The notes beneath the pieces are model-generated. The model had not been told where the DNA came from, did not search any database, and saw nothing but the letters and a program-made list of their open reading frames with translations. From Nostoc sp. JL33 (lineage in GTDB: Bacteria > Cyanobacteriota > Cyanobacteriia > Cyanobacteriales > Nostocaceae), in the NCBI RefSeq assembly GCF_017114985.1, contig NZ_JABXKP010000045.1, positions 27,597 through 91,596 of the forward strand: 64,000 nucleotides of DNA, given 5' to 3'. A program made the position numbers and the translations under genes. Of this stretch, positions 34,235-42,366 are shown in pieces (position 1 is the first letter of the stretch; every line of letters starts with the position of its first letter).

Positions 34235-35596
34235 TTATGTTTGACTCTTCAAGGGATGCTTTATCAGCAAAGGCTCAATATATGCTTCTAGAGTATCTTT
34301 AACTTTAGAAGGCTGACGAATTGGAGCGATCGCAGAATAATCAGGTTTTACTGTCCAGTCATAATGGCGAAGCAGTGTAGAAAGCACAATTTTCATTTCC
34401 ATTTGGGCAAATTCCATGCCTAAACATCTGTGCGAACCATGACCAAAACCCATTAGTGCTAAAGGATGTTTCTTATCTTCTTCACGAGGTGGTGCAAAGC
34501 GATCGGGGTCAAAGCGATCTGGATCTGTGTACAGTTCTGGTAGACGGTGAGTCAACATCGGCGAGATAGTCACAAACCAACCAGCAGGAATGCGATAACC
34601 TGCATACTCAATATCCTTAAGAACGCCACGATTATAGGCATACACTGGCGGATAAAGCCTTTCTGCTTCTTTTAAAACGTTGGTTAAATCTGGAAGTTGT
34701 TTGAGATGGGACAGATTAAGGGGATTATTTCCCACAACTGCTAATTGTTCTTGGCGCAGTCGCGATCGCCATTCTGGGTGATTACCTAGTTCAAATATTA
34801 CCCAACTGAGCAAGGAGGCTGTCGTCTCGTGTCCAGCAAACAGCAGTAGCAATGCCTCGTTGATTATCTGTGCTTCGCTCAATTTATTGCCGTCTTCATC
34901 AACAGCTGCTAGCAGCAATCCCAAAACATCTTTTGATTCTTCTAAGTTACCTTGCTCGATACGTTGGGCGATGGCTTGACGTAAGAAAGCCACTAACTTA
35001 CCCCTAGCATTTTGACCGCGACCATATAACGTAAAAGGGACATTCCATTTCAATATCGCCATACTGCTATCTAGCAGTTGTGTAAACCATTGACTGGTTT
35101 GCTCAACTTCGCTCTTGTTCTGACTTCCCAAAAACAGGCGAGTCGCAACCATCAGGGTAAGCTGGCGGAAACTAGAATTTAAAGGAATCGTTCTCTGTCC
35201 CCAATCTTTGAGGAAGTCTTGCACAATATTTTCGATGGTGTCGAAATATGTAGCGATCGCGTTTCCGTGAAATGCTGGATACATTAAGCGACGAGTTAAA
35301 CGATGTTCTTCCCCATCTTGTAATAAAATATTGTTGCCAAATGTTGGTTCTAAGAAATACCACCCTATGCGCGACGACATGTGTTCCGCCTGTTCCACCA
35401 GTACCAGCCGATTAGCATCAGGGCCAATTAAATAAGCACGTTTACCCCCCATGACGCTCGTTTTAAAAACTGAACCATACTGCTGGAATCGTCGCCATAG
35501 ATACAACTCTGAACCCCGAAATATTTCCAAAGTCTCCCCCAAGATGGGTAAGCCATAGCTACCAGGCATTTCTTCGGCGGATTTTAGCTGCCGCAT
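34235..35596 (-). CDS. Cytochrome P450, CYP120-like
   Basis: A 453-aa P450 with all signatures: I-helix AGHETT (about 255-260), K-helix EAERLYPP (ExxR), PDRFDPDRF meander and the haem-binding FGHGSHRCLG with Cys391. The sequence style (PGSYGLPILGETLEIFR N-terminus, VYAYNRGVLKDIEYAGYRIPAGW) is that of CYP120, which hydroxylates retinoids in Synechocystis. It is soluble by sequence. It is 76 bases downstream of the Rieske oxygenase on the same strand, so the two are probably one operon under the divergent TetR regulator. Confidence 0.93.
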   Translation of the reverse strand: MRQLKSAEEMPGSYGLPILGETLEIFRGSELYLWRRFQQYGSVFKTSVMGGKRAYLIGPDANRLVLVEQAEHMSSRIGWYFLEPTFGNNILLQDGEEHRLTRRLMYPAFHGNAIATYFDTIENIVQDFLKDWGQRTIPLNSSFRQLTLMVATRLFLGSQNKSEVEQTSQWFTQLLDSSMAILKWNVPFTLYGRGQNARGKLVAFLRQAIAQRIEQGNLEESKDVLGLLLAAVDEDGNKLSEAQIINEALLLLFAGHETTASLLSWVIFELGNHPEWRSRLRQEQLAVVGNNPLNLSHLKQLPDLTNVLKEAERLYPPVYAYNRGVLKDIEYAGYRIPAGWFVTISPMLTHRLPELYTDPDRFDPDRFAPPREEDKKHPLALMGFGHGSHRCLGMEFAQMEMKIVLSTLLRHYDWTVKPDYSAIAPIRQPSKVKDTLEAYIEPLLIKHPLKSQT

Positions 35597-35672
35597 ATTT
35601 GAGTACCTCCAGCAGTAATCAGCTACAGTATCTACTTAATTGTAAAGCGTAGTTAGGTTTTGCAAAGCTAAA

Positions 35673-36626
35673 TTACCACTCGCGGTAGAGTTTTTCTGCA
35701 TAGAACATAATCTCTTCATTTGGCAATCTAATTTTTGGTTTTTGTCGAGGATACAAACTTTCAACTGCACCTGTATCTTGTTCAATAACTGTGGCTGCTG
35801 CTTGTAAAACTGAATTTCTAAACAGAAGTTTCATCAAAGGATTGACGACTTTGGCATACATCAAAATAAACGTCTTGGTGATTTTTCCTGTTTCCGGGTA
35901 GAGAATATGAATTTGAGCAATATCACCAATAGGCGTTTGAGCAAAAAAAGCTGTAGTTGAAGGGAAAGCGTATTCGAGTGTGTTAGCAAGCGTTTTCGGG
36001 AAGATTCCCAAAATAGGATTTTTGAGAATTTCTCCTAGCGTGTTGTTGGCTCTCGTCAGTTCTTGTTTGACTGTGGTATAGTATCCTTTTTCTTCAAAAT
36101 AACTTACATGACAAGATGTAATTTTAAATAGTTCTTTATGAGTACCATTTTGGTGGTTATAATCATAGTTAACCATCAGATTACTCAAGAATTTTCCATG
36201 AATACTTTTTTCGCCAGTTACTCCCATGAACTCGTATTCATCTACAATTCTCTGATGCAAATCTGGAATGGGCAATCTTGGCTCAAATCCCGCATAAGTC
36301 CAGATACAATCATTGCTAATAATTAGCTCTAATGGTTTAGTGATTGCCTGAGTGTCCTTTTTTTCTCCTTGCTGTAATCTGCCTTTTCCATCAAATTCTA
36401 GTGCATGAAAAGGGCAAGTAATAGTATCTCTCTCTTCACAAACCCAGCCGTCTGATAAGGGTGCTTGCATATGCGGACAGATGTTATCAAGGGCAAGTAC
36501 TTCGCCTTTTTGGTTTTGCCAAATAACATAATCTTGTCCGTTTAAAGTAATTTTATTAGGTTTGTTCACTCCTAATGTAGATTTGTGCGCGATTAACCAA
36601 GGCGCACCAGGTAAGATTGGTTCCAT
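35673..36626 (-). CDS. Rieske [2Fe-2S] non-haem iron oxygenase
   Basis: A 317-aa oxygenase alpha-type subunit. The Rieske centre is Cys50-x-His52 and Cys71-x2-His74 (CPHMQAPLSDGW ... CPFHALEFDG). A C-terminal START-like catalytic domain (about 130-310) has NYDYNHQNGTH, where histidines and aspartate for the mononuclear iron are expected. Such enzymes hydroxylate or cleave hydrophobic substrates; a ferredoxin/reductase partner is not adjacent. It heads the tandem with the CYP120-like P450. Confidence 0.85.
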   Translation of the reverse strand: MEPILPGAPWLIAHKSTLGVNKPNKITLNGQDYVIWQNQKGEVLALDNICPHMQAPLSDGWVCEERDTITCPFHALEFDGKGRLQQGEKKDTQAITKPLELIISNDCIWTYAGFEPRLPIPDLHQRIVDEYEFMGVTGEKSIHGKFLSNLMVNYDYNHQNGTHKELFKITSCHVSYFEEKGYYTTVKQELTRANNTLGEILKNPILGIFPKTLANTLEYAFPSTTAFFAQTPIGDIAQIHILYPETGKITKTFILMYAKVVNPLMKLLFRNSVLQAAATVIEQDTGAVESLYPRQKPKIRLPNEEIMFYAEKLYREW

Positions 36627-36850
36627 TTTCCCTCCAAAATTTTGAGAATTTGTTTATTTAAAGTTCAGGAAATGTGCTAATAAAACGTCACGCGATCTTA
36701 AAAGTTGTGTTTGACAACCTTATGTGAGTTGTCTGAAATTTTACTTTTGAATGCAAATTGAGATAAGTAAAGTCTTGTCTGCAATGGACGAACTAATATT
36801 ACCGGGCATTTGCTCGGCTAATTTTGGCTACTGCATTGCTGAATTATGCA

Positions 36851-36936
36851 ATTAACTAACTAATTTTTTAGTTAATGAGTATTAATGTAATAAATTTTAT
36901 CTTCTATGTCAACTACTAACCAATTTTTTAGTTAAT
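36851..36936. promoter_or_regulatory. Two TetR-type palindromic sites in the divergent Rieske/TetR promoter region
   Basis: Site 1: ATTAACTAA (36851-36859) and TTAGTTAAT (36868-36876), perfect 9-bp arms with an 8-base spacer. Site 2 repeats the right half exactly (CAATTTTTTAGTTAAT, ending 36936) with a diverged left arm TAACCAA. The sites are 60 bases apart, directly upstream of the TetR start and about 225 bases from the Rieske start. The rest of the 337-base gap shows nothing else. Operator role is inferred from symmetry and place. Confidence 0.6.
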
Positions 36937-36963
36937 ATATTTTCGTTATGATGATGGAGCAAT

Positions 36964-37620
36964 GTGGGTCGTTCAACGCAGTCAAAATTTTCAGCTAAAA
37001 AGCCGCGTCAGGTGCGCGATGCAGAAGCGACAAAAAAGCAGATTCTCGATGCGGCGGAAGCGGAGTTTGCCAGAAATGGACTTCAAGGGGCGCGGACAGA
37101 GGCGATCGCTAGAGGTTCAGGTGTCACCACAGCGATGATTTACTACTATTTCCAGAGCAAAGAAGGACTATATCAAGCTGTTCTGCAACGTCCTGTTGTG
37201 GAGATGCACGAAGGGTTTGAGCAGCTAAATCTGGATCAGTTCCCACCAGAGGAGGCGTTGAAGGTGCTAGTCAAAGAAGCGATCGCCTACGAAGCTGCTC
37301 ATCCGCACAGAGGAATGCTTTGGTTTCAAGAAGCAAACCAAAATCAGGGAAAGTATTTCAAACAGGGGAATTGGCAAGAAAATTTTAGCTATCTGATCAA
37401 GATTTTAGAGCGGGGGATGGCTGAAGGTTGTTTCCGTCAGATCGATCCATTTCTCACCACTCTGCATATTATTGGGGTTTGTAATTTATACTTCAACGCT
37501 TACGAAAACATCAAGCATACTAGACCAGATTTACAACTGCTGAGTCCAGAAATGATTGAGCAGCATACTCAAGCAGCAGTTAATTTTATTTTGGCTGCTG
37601 TGCGACATAGTGAGGGTTAG
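36964..37620 (+). CDS. TetR/AcrR-family transcriptional regulator
   Basis: A 218-aa repressor with the N-terminal TetR helix-turn-helix: ILDAAEAEFARNGLQGARTEAIARGSGVTTAMIYYYFQSKEGLY at about 27-70. The ligand-binding domain after about 80 resembles the CerR/YcdC-type C-terminus (PLTTLHIIGVCNLYF-like). Start is GTG 36964, with GGAG at the right distance; an out-of-frame ATG overlaps. It is divergent from the Rieske-P450 tandem with two palindromes between, so it probably controls itself and that operon in response to a hydrophobic substrate. Confidence 0.9.
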   Translation: MGRSTQSKFSAKKPRQVRDAEATKKQILDAAEAEFARNGLQGARTEAIARGSGVTTAMIYYYFQSKEGLYQAVLQRPVVEMHEGFEQLNLDQFPPEEALKVLVKEAIAYEAAHPHRGMLWFQEANQNQGKYFKQGNWQENFSYLIKILERGMAEGCFRQIDPFLTTLHIIGVCNLYFNAYENIKHTRPDLQLLSPEMIEQHTQAAVNFILAAVRHSEG

Positions 37621-37748
37621 GGTTTGAATATTAGGAAACTGCGTAGGCGTAGCCCGCCGTAGGCATCGCGTGCCAAAGAGTCATAATAAAAAACTAGAGT
37701 AAGTAAATGACTTTCTCTTTCTCTCCATTAAAAAATAGGAGTAACAAG

Positions 37749-37988
37749 ATGAACGCTCATAAAGTAGAAGCTGTTTTAACTGAAGATGGAACTTTAATAC
37801 TGCGGGGCTTACCTTTTCATGCAGGTGATGCTGTGGAGGTAATTATTCTCGAAGCTAAAACTTCACAGCCTCAAGAAGCACTACCTAGCCAGTTAGAAAC
37901 CAATCTTTATCCAATGCGCGGGAAACTACTCCGTTATGATGATCCAACAGAACCCGTCGCTTTGTCAGATTGGGAAGTTTTGCAATGA
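37749..37988 (+). CDS. Antitoxin of a VapBC-like pair
   Basis: A 79-aa protein with the VEAVLTEDGTLILRGLPFHAGDAVEVIIL beta-strand region of a SpoVT/AbrB-like swapped-hairpin DNA-binding fold and a C-terminal arm ending ALSDWEVLQ that would wrap the toxin. It would neutralise the PIN toxin and autoregulate. ATG 37749 is chosen for its AGGAG; an upstream frame to 37707 is not supported. It overlaps the toxin gene by four bases (ATGA). Confidence 0.85.
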   Translation: MNAHKVEAVLTEDGTLILRGLPFHAGDAVEVIILEAKTSQPQEALPSQLETNLYPMRGKLLRYDDPTEPVALSDWEVLQ

Positions 37989-38374
37989 TTATACTTGATA
38001 CACATATCTGGGTTTGGTGGGTTGATGATAACGAGCGATTAACTAAAAAACATCGGGAATATATAGAAGAATATCAATCTCAGGGTTTAGGAGTAAGTAT
38101 TGTTTCTTGTTGGGAGGTTGCCAAACTAGTCGAAAAAAATCGATTAGTTTTTTCTTGTTCAGTTAATGAATGGCTGGAAACAGCTTTAGCTTATCCCGGA
38201 ATACAGCTATTAAATCTGACGCTGCCGATAGTGGTTGATTCAACTCAATTAAGCGGATTTCATAGCGACCCTTTTGACCAAATTATTGTAGCTACAGCTA
38301 TAAATTATGCGTGTCCTTTGTTAACTGTTGATACGAAAATCCTTAATTATTCTGGTGTGGTAACGCTTTTATAA
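37985..38374 (+). CDS. PIN-domain toxin (VapC-like)
   Basis: A 129-aa PIN ribonuclease. The acidic tetrad is intact: Asp5 (ILDTHIWVWW), Glu44 (SCWEVAKL), Asp98 (DPFDQIIVATA) and Asp116 (LLTVDTKIL). Toxins of this group cut RNA, often tRNA, when the antitoxin is lost. Translation is probably coupled to the antitoxin through ATGA. The pair may also serve as a stabilising module for this accessory-rich part of the genome. Confidence 0.92.
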   Translation: MIILDTHIWVWWVDDNERLTKKHREYIEEYQSQGLGVSIVSCWEVAKLVEKNRLVFSCSVNEWLETALAYPGIQLLNLTLPIVVDSTQLSGFHSDPFDQIIVATAINYACPLLTVDTKILNYSGVVTLL

Positions 38375-38706
38375 ACACTTCTACCTTGTATTGTCTATTG
38401 ATGAAGATGAAACTTGACTTACTAAAACTAAATCTGGCGATCGCTTACGAATGGTCAAATTAAGTTACTCCAGCGATTATCAAGCGATCGCATCTAAAGC
38501 TGGGGTGTAGAGTCAGTCAGGATTAGAGATGTCCACATATATTAGTGGACAAAAACTAAAGTATGTGAATCAGGATAAAATGCCTATTTTGGGCTAAATC
38601 TTTAGGTTGGCTTTTTAGTGATCGCAATTGGGAGAATTAAGCCACGACCTCGCAAGACTTTTGCTCAGTTGTGGTTTTTTATCCACTGTCTGCTGCACCA
38701 AAATTG
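38375..38706. other. Gap with the first flanking palindrome
   Basis: About 330 bases. It contains several GCGATCGC-like octamers and the 20-bp palindrome at 38531-38550. I see no gene in it; short frames around 38400 look eroded. Confidence 0.4.
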
Positions 38707-38931
38707 TTAGACCGACGTCTCACCATTATTGCCTGCTGCTTGCATCTGCTTTAGAACTGCTGCTTGGATTTTGGCATCAAAGTCGGGATCATCTACAGTT
38801 GTGATAATATTGCGTGGGCGATCGCCAAGTCTATCCAGATATGCTCGAAGAGCTATTTTGTCCTCACGATGTAGGAGAAAATATTGCCTCAATTCCTGAT
38901 CAGACATAGCTGCATAGTTGACTTGACTCAT
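38707..38931 (-). CDS. DUF6887-like small protein
   Basis: A 74-aa polar helical protein: MSDQELRQYFLLHREDKIALRAYLDRL is the hallmark pattern of a cyanobacterial family I recall as DUF6887. Its ATG overlaps the stop of the gene before it (TAATG), so the two are translationally coupled. Function is unknown; size and coupling are like a toxin-antitoxin pair, but that is only an idea. Confidence 0.7.
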   Translation of the reverse strand: MSQVNYAAMSDQELRQYFLLHREDKIALRAYLDRLGDRPRNIITTVDDPDFDAKIQAAVLKQMQAAGNNGETSV

Positions 38932-39107
38932 TAGAACACCTCTCCATCCGGCGTAATTTGGAACTCAAGATTCTCAGTACTTCCAGCCAAAACATAAAGA
39001 TTGCTAGTTCGATCATCTACGCATACAAGATGTATGGGCTGAAGCGTAATATACGTTAGCCAGTAGCTAAGACGATATAAACCTCTCAATTGGTCATCAG
39101 TCGGCAT
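38931..39107 (-). CDS. DUF6888-like small protein
   Basis: A 58-aa protein: LRGLYRLSYWLTYITLQPIHLVCVDDRTSNLYVLAG followed by a beta hairpin and ITPDGEVF at the end, the pattern of a cyanobacterial family I recall as DUF6888. It begins with ATG 39107 and ends with TAA overlapping the next ATG. The pair usually occurs together, as remembered, but no activity is known. It is too short for most gene finders. Confidence 0.65.
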   Translation of the reverse strand: MPTDDQLRGLYRLSYWLTYITLQPIHLVCVDDRTSNLYVLAGSTENLEFQITPDGEVF

Positions 39108-39194
39108 TCAGGGCGTTCACTCAACACCTCTTAATTTTATTCCATAACTGCTTTGTGTTACCTAGAAGAAAGTTGGATATCACTTGATAAACAG

Positions 39195-39371
39195 ATGATG
39201 ATCGCAACAGAAGCACTAGCACGAATTGAAGGTGATAAGTCTTTGTCAGAGCGTGTCTTGAATGCCCTCAAAGCAAGCGGTGTCTCTGCTTTTGAGCAAA
39301 TCCTCAATCATTCCGCCGCCAGCTTTGTAATTGGTGCGTTAGAAGATTGGCAAAAGACTAAGGTAGCTTAG
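39195..39371 (+). CDS. 58-aa protein of unknown function
   Basis: MMIATEALARIEGDKSLSE then VLNALKASGVSAFEQ and ASFVIGALEDWQKTK: a compact helical protein. A longer form from TTG 39153 (72 aa) is possible, but ATG 39195 is preferred. It could also be the surviving C-terminal end of a bigger protein, as the upstream region is short. It is convergent with the 7TM-HD gene and divergent from the DUF6888/DUF6887 pair, inside the inverted-palindrome module. Confidence 0.5.
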   Translation: MMIATEALARIEGDKSLSERVLNALKASGVSAFEQILNHSAASFVIGALEDWQKTKVA

Positions 39372-39417
39372 AGAGTCTGTCTACTAATATATGTGGACAA
39401 AAACAAAAATATCCGAA

Positions 39418-42195
39418 TTACGAATTACGCACAGTGTTACTAGCCTTCAACTTAGGATAAGCAATCCGTTTGTGATGAAATTGCTGCCAAACATCCACAA
39501 ATATCTGGGCAATTTTTGACATTTCTTCTCGTGTTAATCCTGAATCTACGAGTTGATTGTCTTGCCATTTGGAACGCAGAATATTATTCAGCATTGTTAA
39601 AGCTTGTTCAGTTGAAACATCTTTGAGCGATCGCTTCTCTCCCAAAAGTTTAGCCGATGCTTCGAGCGATCGCAGCGCCGCTTCACAAGAATCTGCTAAC
39701 ATGACAATTCCTGTTTCCCGCGATTGGGGAATCGGGCCATCGTAGCGAAAATCTGCGTCGTCTACTGTTAAACTTGGATCTGACTGAGCCATTTGCTGGG
39801 CTTGATGATGAAAATAGGCAATCAGCATCGTTCCCTGATGCTCTGGAATAAAAGCTTGAATCGCTGTCGGTAAAAGGTGTTTACGCGCCATCACCAACCC
39901 TTCAGTTACGTGCTTTTTAATAATTTCTGCACTCTTCCAAGGGTCTTTAATCTCTGTATCATGTTTATTCGGCCTCCCCATTTGATTTTCAATAAAGCCA
40001 AGCGGGTCATGCATTTTGCCAATATCGTGATATAATGTCCCAGCCCTGACTAGTTCAACGTTGCATCCTAGTTTTTTGGCAGCAGCCTCAGCAAGAGTAG
40101 CGACAAACAGCGTATGTTGAAAAGTTCCGGGAGTTTCAGTAGCGAGTCGTTTCAATAAAGGGCGGTTGGGGTTCGCCAACTCTGCTAGGCGGATTGGGGT
40201 AACTAAATCAAAAACTTTTTCTAGATAAGGACTCAAGCCTAAGGCGACAACACTCCAGCCTAAGCCGGATAAAGCAAACAATCCGGCTTCTTTGAGGACG
40301 ATGTACCAGGTTGAACCAAAAGCTTGACCAATTAAGATTTTAACAACTAGGTAAATCCCGCCCTGAGTTAAGCCGATCGCAACACCCAATAAGGCCAATT
40401 CTTCACGCGATCGCAATCGTTGTGCAATGTAACTGCCTAATATTCCTCCCCCGACACCAGCTAAAAGTGCAGCCTTGCTCATATCCAAGCTAATGCCTAA
40501 TATCGGCAACAGCAGCCCGACAATTGTCAACCCCAAAGTGGGGCCGTAAAAGCTTCCCAACAATAAACCAAGGGCACTCCAGGTGGTATAAGGCAATCCA
40601 ATCGTGATCACTCCTGGCACACTCAGAGTTAGCAATAATACCAATATGCGATCGCGTTGTCGCAATTCGTAATCGATATGCCGTTCTACCCAGACAAAAA
40701 TGCCAATAGCGATCGCAATAACACCTCCTAAATTCACCAACTCCTGCCATTTCACCTTCCGGCGAATCAGGTGATAATGTTCCAGCACCTCAAAGTTCCA
40801 TGCAGTAATCTGCTCTCCTTTATTGACAATCACCTGACCATAGCGTATTTTAACCATCACGGGTGGCACCCCAGCAGCAGCCTTTTGAGCATTTTGTCTG
40901 GTTTGTTCTTCATCTCTTTGCAGATTCGGCTTGAGTACAGCTAACAACAGTTTTTTGGCCAAAGTTTCAGCGTCTTCTGGCACAAAGGTCTGCAATTGTA
41001 AACTCACCGCATCCTCTAAGATATTTTTTGGCAGTCCCTGTGGGATGCCTTGGGTGAGAATCCGCTCTGAACTCCGATGGATTCCCATTTTTGTTTTTTC
41101 CCACTCCTCATCTAACAAATCCAAAAGCAGAGATTCCTCGTATACTGCTTCTGGGCTAACAGTCTCTAACTGTAAAAGTTTGGCAGTAGCTTGGGTGTAT
41201 CTTTGGCGTACTTGGGAAATTTGGGCAATCAGTGAGGACAAGTTTTTCTCAGAAGTTGTGGCACGGTAAGATTCTAGTTCTGCTACTGCTTGAGTAAAGC
41301 CAGTGTTTTGAGAAAAATCAACTGGCTCTGTCTTCTGTGGCTTTAGCTGCGGACTCTGGGAATCAGATTTGGGGAGCCAGTCGCGTGCGTATTTTCCCCC
41401 CGTTGAGCGGACTGGCGTTGGTGTTGTGCGTGGCTGGCGTGACTGATTGGGTGCAGCTATAGATGATGGACGGGATGAGGCGGGGGTTCGTTCTGTTGCT
41501 TTCTTCTGCTGATTTTTAGTATTTTCTATAGCTACTAGCAGTGCTTGCCATTCCGAGTCATGAGAAGAGCGGAGGTAACGTTGGGTAGAGATGGACAAAA
41601 CTACAGGATCAAAAAAAGGAAAAGCTCCAGCAACGGCGCGAATTTTGTTGCCATCATCCAGAAGTTGTTGTAAATTTTCGTTGATTTGTTCGTTCATTCC
41701 CGCATCAACCCTCAACATTTGTAAGGAGCGATTACTGACGGCTTTGCGCTCGGCTTCTGTTTTTTTCTGATCTTCGATGCTAGCTGTGTAAGGCGCTGTA
41801 ATCGTTTGGGGCGCGGGATGTCCTACTTGGAGTTGAGTCTGGTTGTATAATTTATGCCCAATAATACCTGTCAGGGACACTACAGCGATCGCTAAAATCA
41901 CTGAAGAACGCTGTTCATGTGCCCAGTCTAAACCAACTGCATAAATACTACTCTTAGTTTTGACCGATTTTGCCTTTGACTTCAGCGCTCTTTCTTGTTT
42001 TCGGCGATTGCTTTTCTCATTAGTTTTTGATAAAAACAGGAATACATTCTTGACCATAGTCCTTAGAAGTTCCCTTCTATGGATTTTACCTTTCGGACTT
42101 CTGATTAACTTTCCCTTACGGCGTAGTCCTTTGTACTGTCGCCGCCAGGAAATCAATTGCTGTGTCAAGAACTGCAAAAATTGCTGAATTTTCAT
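39418..42195 (-). CDS. 7TM-HD family membrane phosphohydrolase (PgpH-like)
   Basis: A 925-aa protein. An N-terminal membrane segment near residue 95, a long extracytoplasmic 7TMR-HDED domain (about 120-500), seven membrane segments (about 510-710) and a cytoplasmic HD domain. HD motifs: LYHDIGKMHDP and PEHQGTMLIAYFHH. In Listeria PgpH this architecture hydrolyses c-di-AMP; the same role is likely in the cyanobacterium. The frame is open to 42300, but ATG 42193-42195 (MKIQQF) is the probable start. A low-complexity Ser/Pro/Thr stretch sits in the extracytoplasmic part. Confidence 0.9.
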   Translation of the reverse strand: MKIQQFLQFLTQQLISWRRQYKGLRRKGKLIRSPKGKIHRRELLRTMVKNVFLFLSKTNEKSNRRKQERALKSKAKSVKTKSSIYAVGLDWAHEQRSSVILAIAVVSLTGIIGHKLYNQTQLQVGHPAPQTITAPYTASIEDQKKTEAERKAVSNRSLQMLRVDAGMNEQINENLQQLLDDGNKIRAVAGAFPFFDPVVLSISTQRYLRSSHDSEWQALLVAIENTKNQQKKATERTPASSRPSSIAAPNQSRQPRTTPTPVRSTGGKYARDWLPKSDSQSPQLKPQKTEPVDFSQNTGFTQAVAELESYRATTSEKNLSSLIAQISQVRQRYTQATAKLLQLETVSPEAVYEESLLLDLLDEEWEKTKMGIHRSSERILTQGIPQGLPKNILEDAVSLQLQTFVPEDAETLAKKLLLAVLKPNLQRDEEQTRQNAQKAAAGVPPVMVKIRYGQVIVNKGEQITAWNFEVLEHYHLIRRKVKWQELVNLGGVIAIAIGIFVWVERHIDYELRQRDRILVLLLTLSVPGVITIGLPYTTWSALGLLLGSFYGPTLGLTIVGLLLPILGISLDMSKAALLAGVGGGILGSYIAQRLRSREELALLGVAIGLTQGGIYLVVKILIGQAFGSTWYIVLKEAGLFALSGLGWSVVALGLSPYLEKVFDLVTPIRLAELANPNRPLLKRLATETPGTFQHTLFVATLAEAAAKKLGCNVELVRAGTLYHDIGKMHDPLGFIENQMGRPNKHDTEIKDPWKSAEIIKKHVTEGLVMARKHLLPTAIQAFIPEHQGTMLIAYFHHQAQQMAQSDPSLTVDDADFRYDGPIPQSRETGIVMLADSCEAALRSLEASAKLLGEKRSLKDVSTEQALTMLNNILRSKWQDNQLVDSGLTREEMSKIAQIFVDVWQQFHHKRIAYPKLKASNTVRNS

Positions 42196-42289
42196 TATCT
42201 CTACCTGCAATTGCCGACTTTGATAGCTCAAAAAAAGACAATTATCAGGGAAGTTTGATCTGCGGCGGCTGCAAGTACTGTGGCCGGGG

Positions 42290-42366
42290 TTAATTAACAA
42301 TTCGTAATCATGCTCTCTAGGCGGACTCCTTCGCCCTGCGCTAACCTAATTCGTAATTAATTGTTA
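42290..42366. repeat. Dispersed TAATTCGTAATT repeat with nested motif
   Basis: ttaacaattcgtaatc at the left and ctaattcgtaattaattgttaa at the right are roughly inverted and enclose ctctaggcggactccttcgccctgcgct. The right end overlaps the last codons of the next gene upstream on the minus strand by a few bases. Confidence 0.55.

Larger units (their letters stand above)
38531..39398. repeat. 868-bp module bounded by inverted 20-bp palindromes
   Basis: GTCCACATATATTAGTGGAC (38531-38550) recurs in the opposite orientation at 39379-39398 (19 of 20 bases). Each copy is itself nearly palindromic and is followed by ACAAAAAC-like sequence. Between them lie the DUF6888/DUF6887 pair and a 58- to 72-aa gene on the other strand. 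The arrangement looks like a small cassette. Confidence 0.6.

Noticed and set aside
37707..37748. Longer N-terminus for the antitoxin
   Set aside because: The internal ATG has AGGAG at the right spacing and the extra 14 residues look non-coding.
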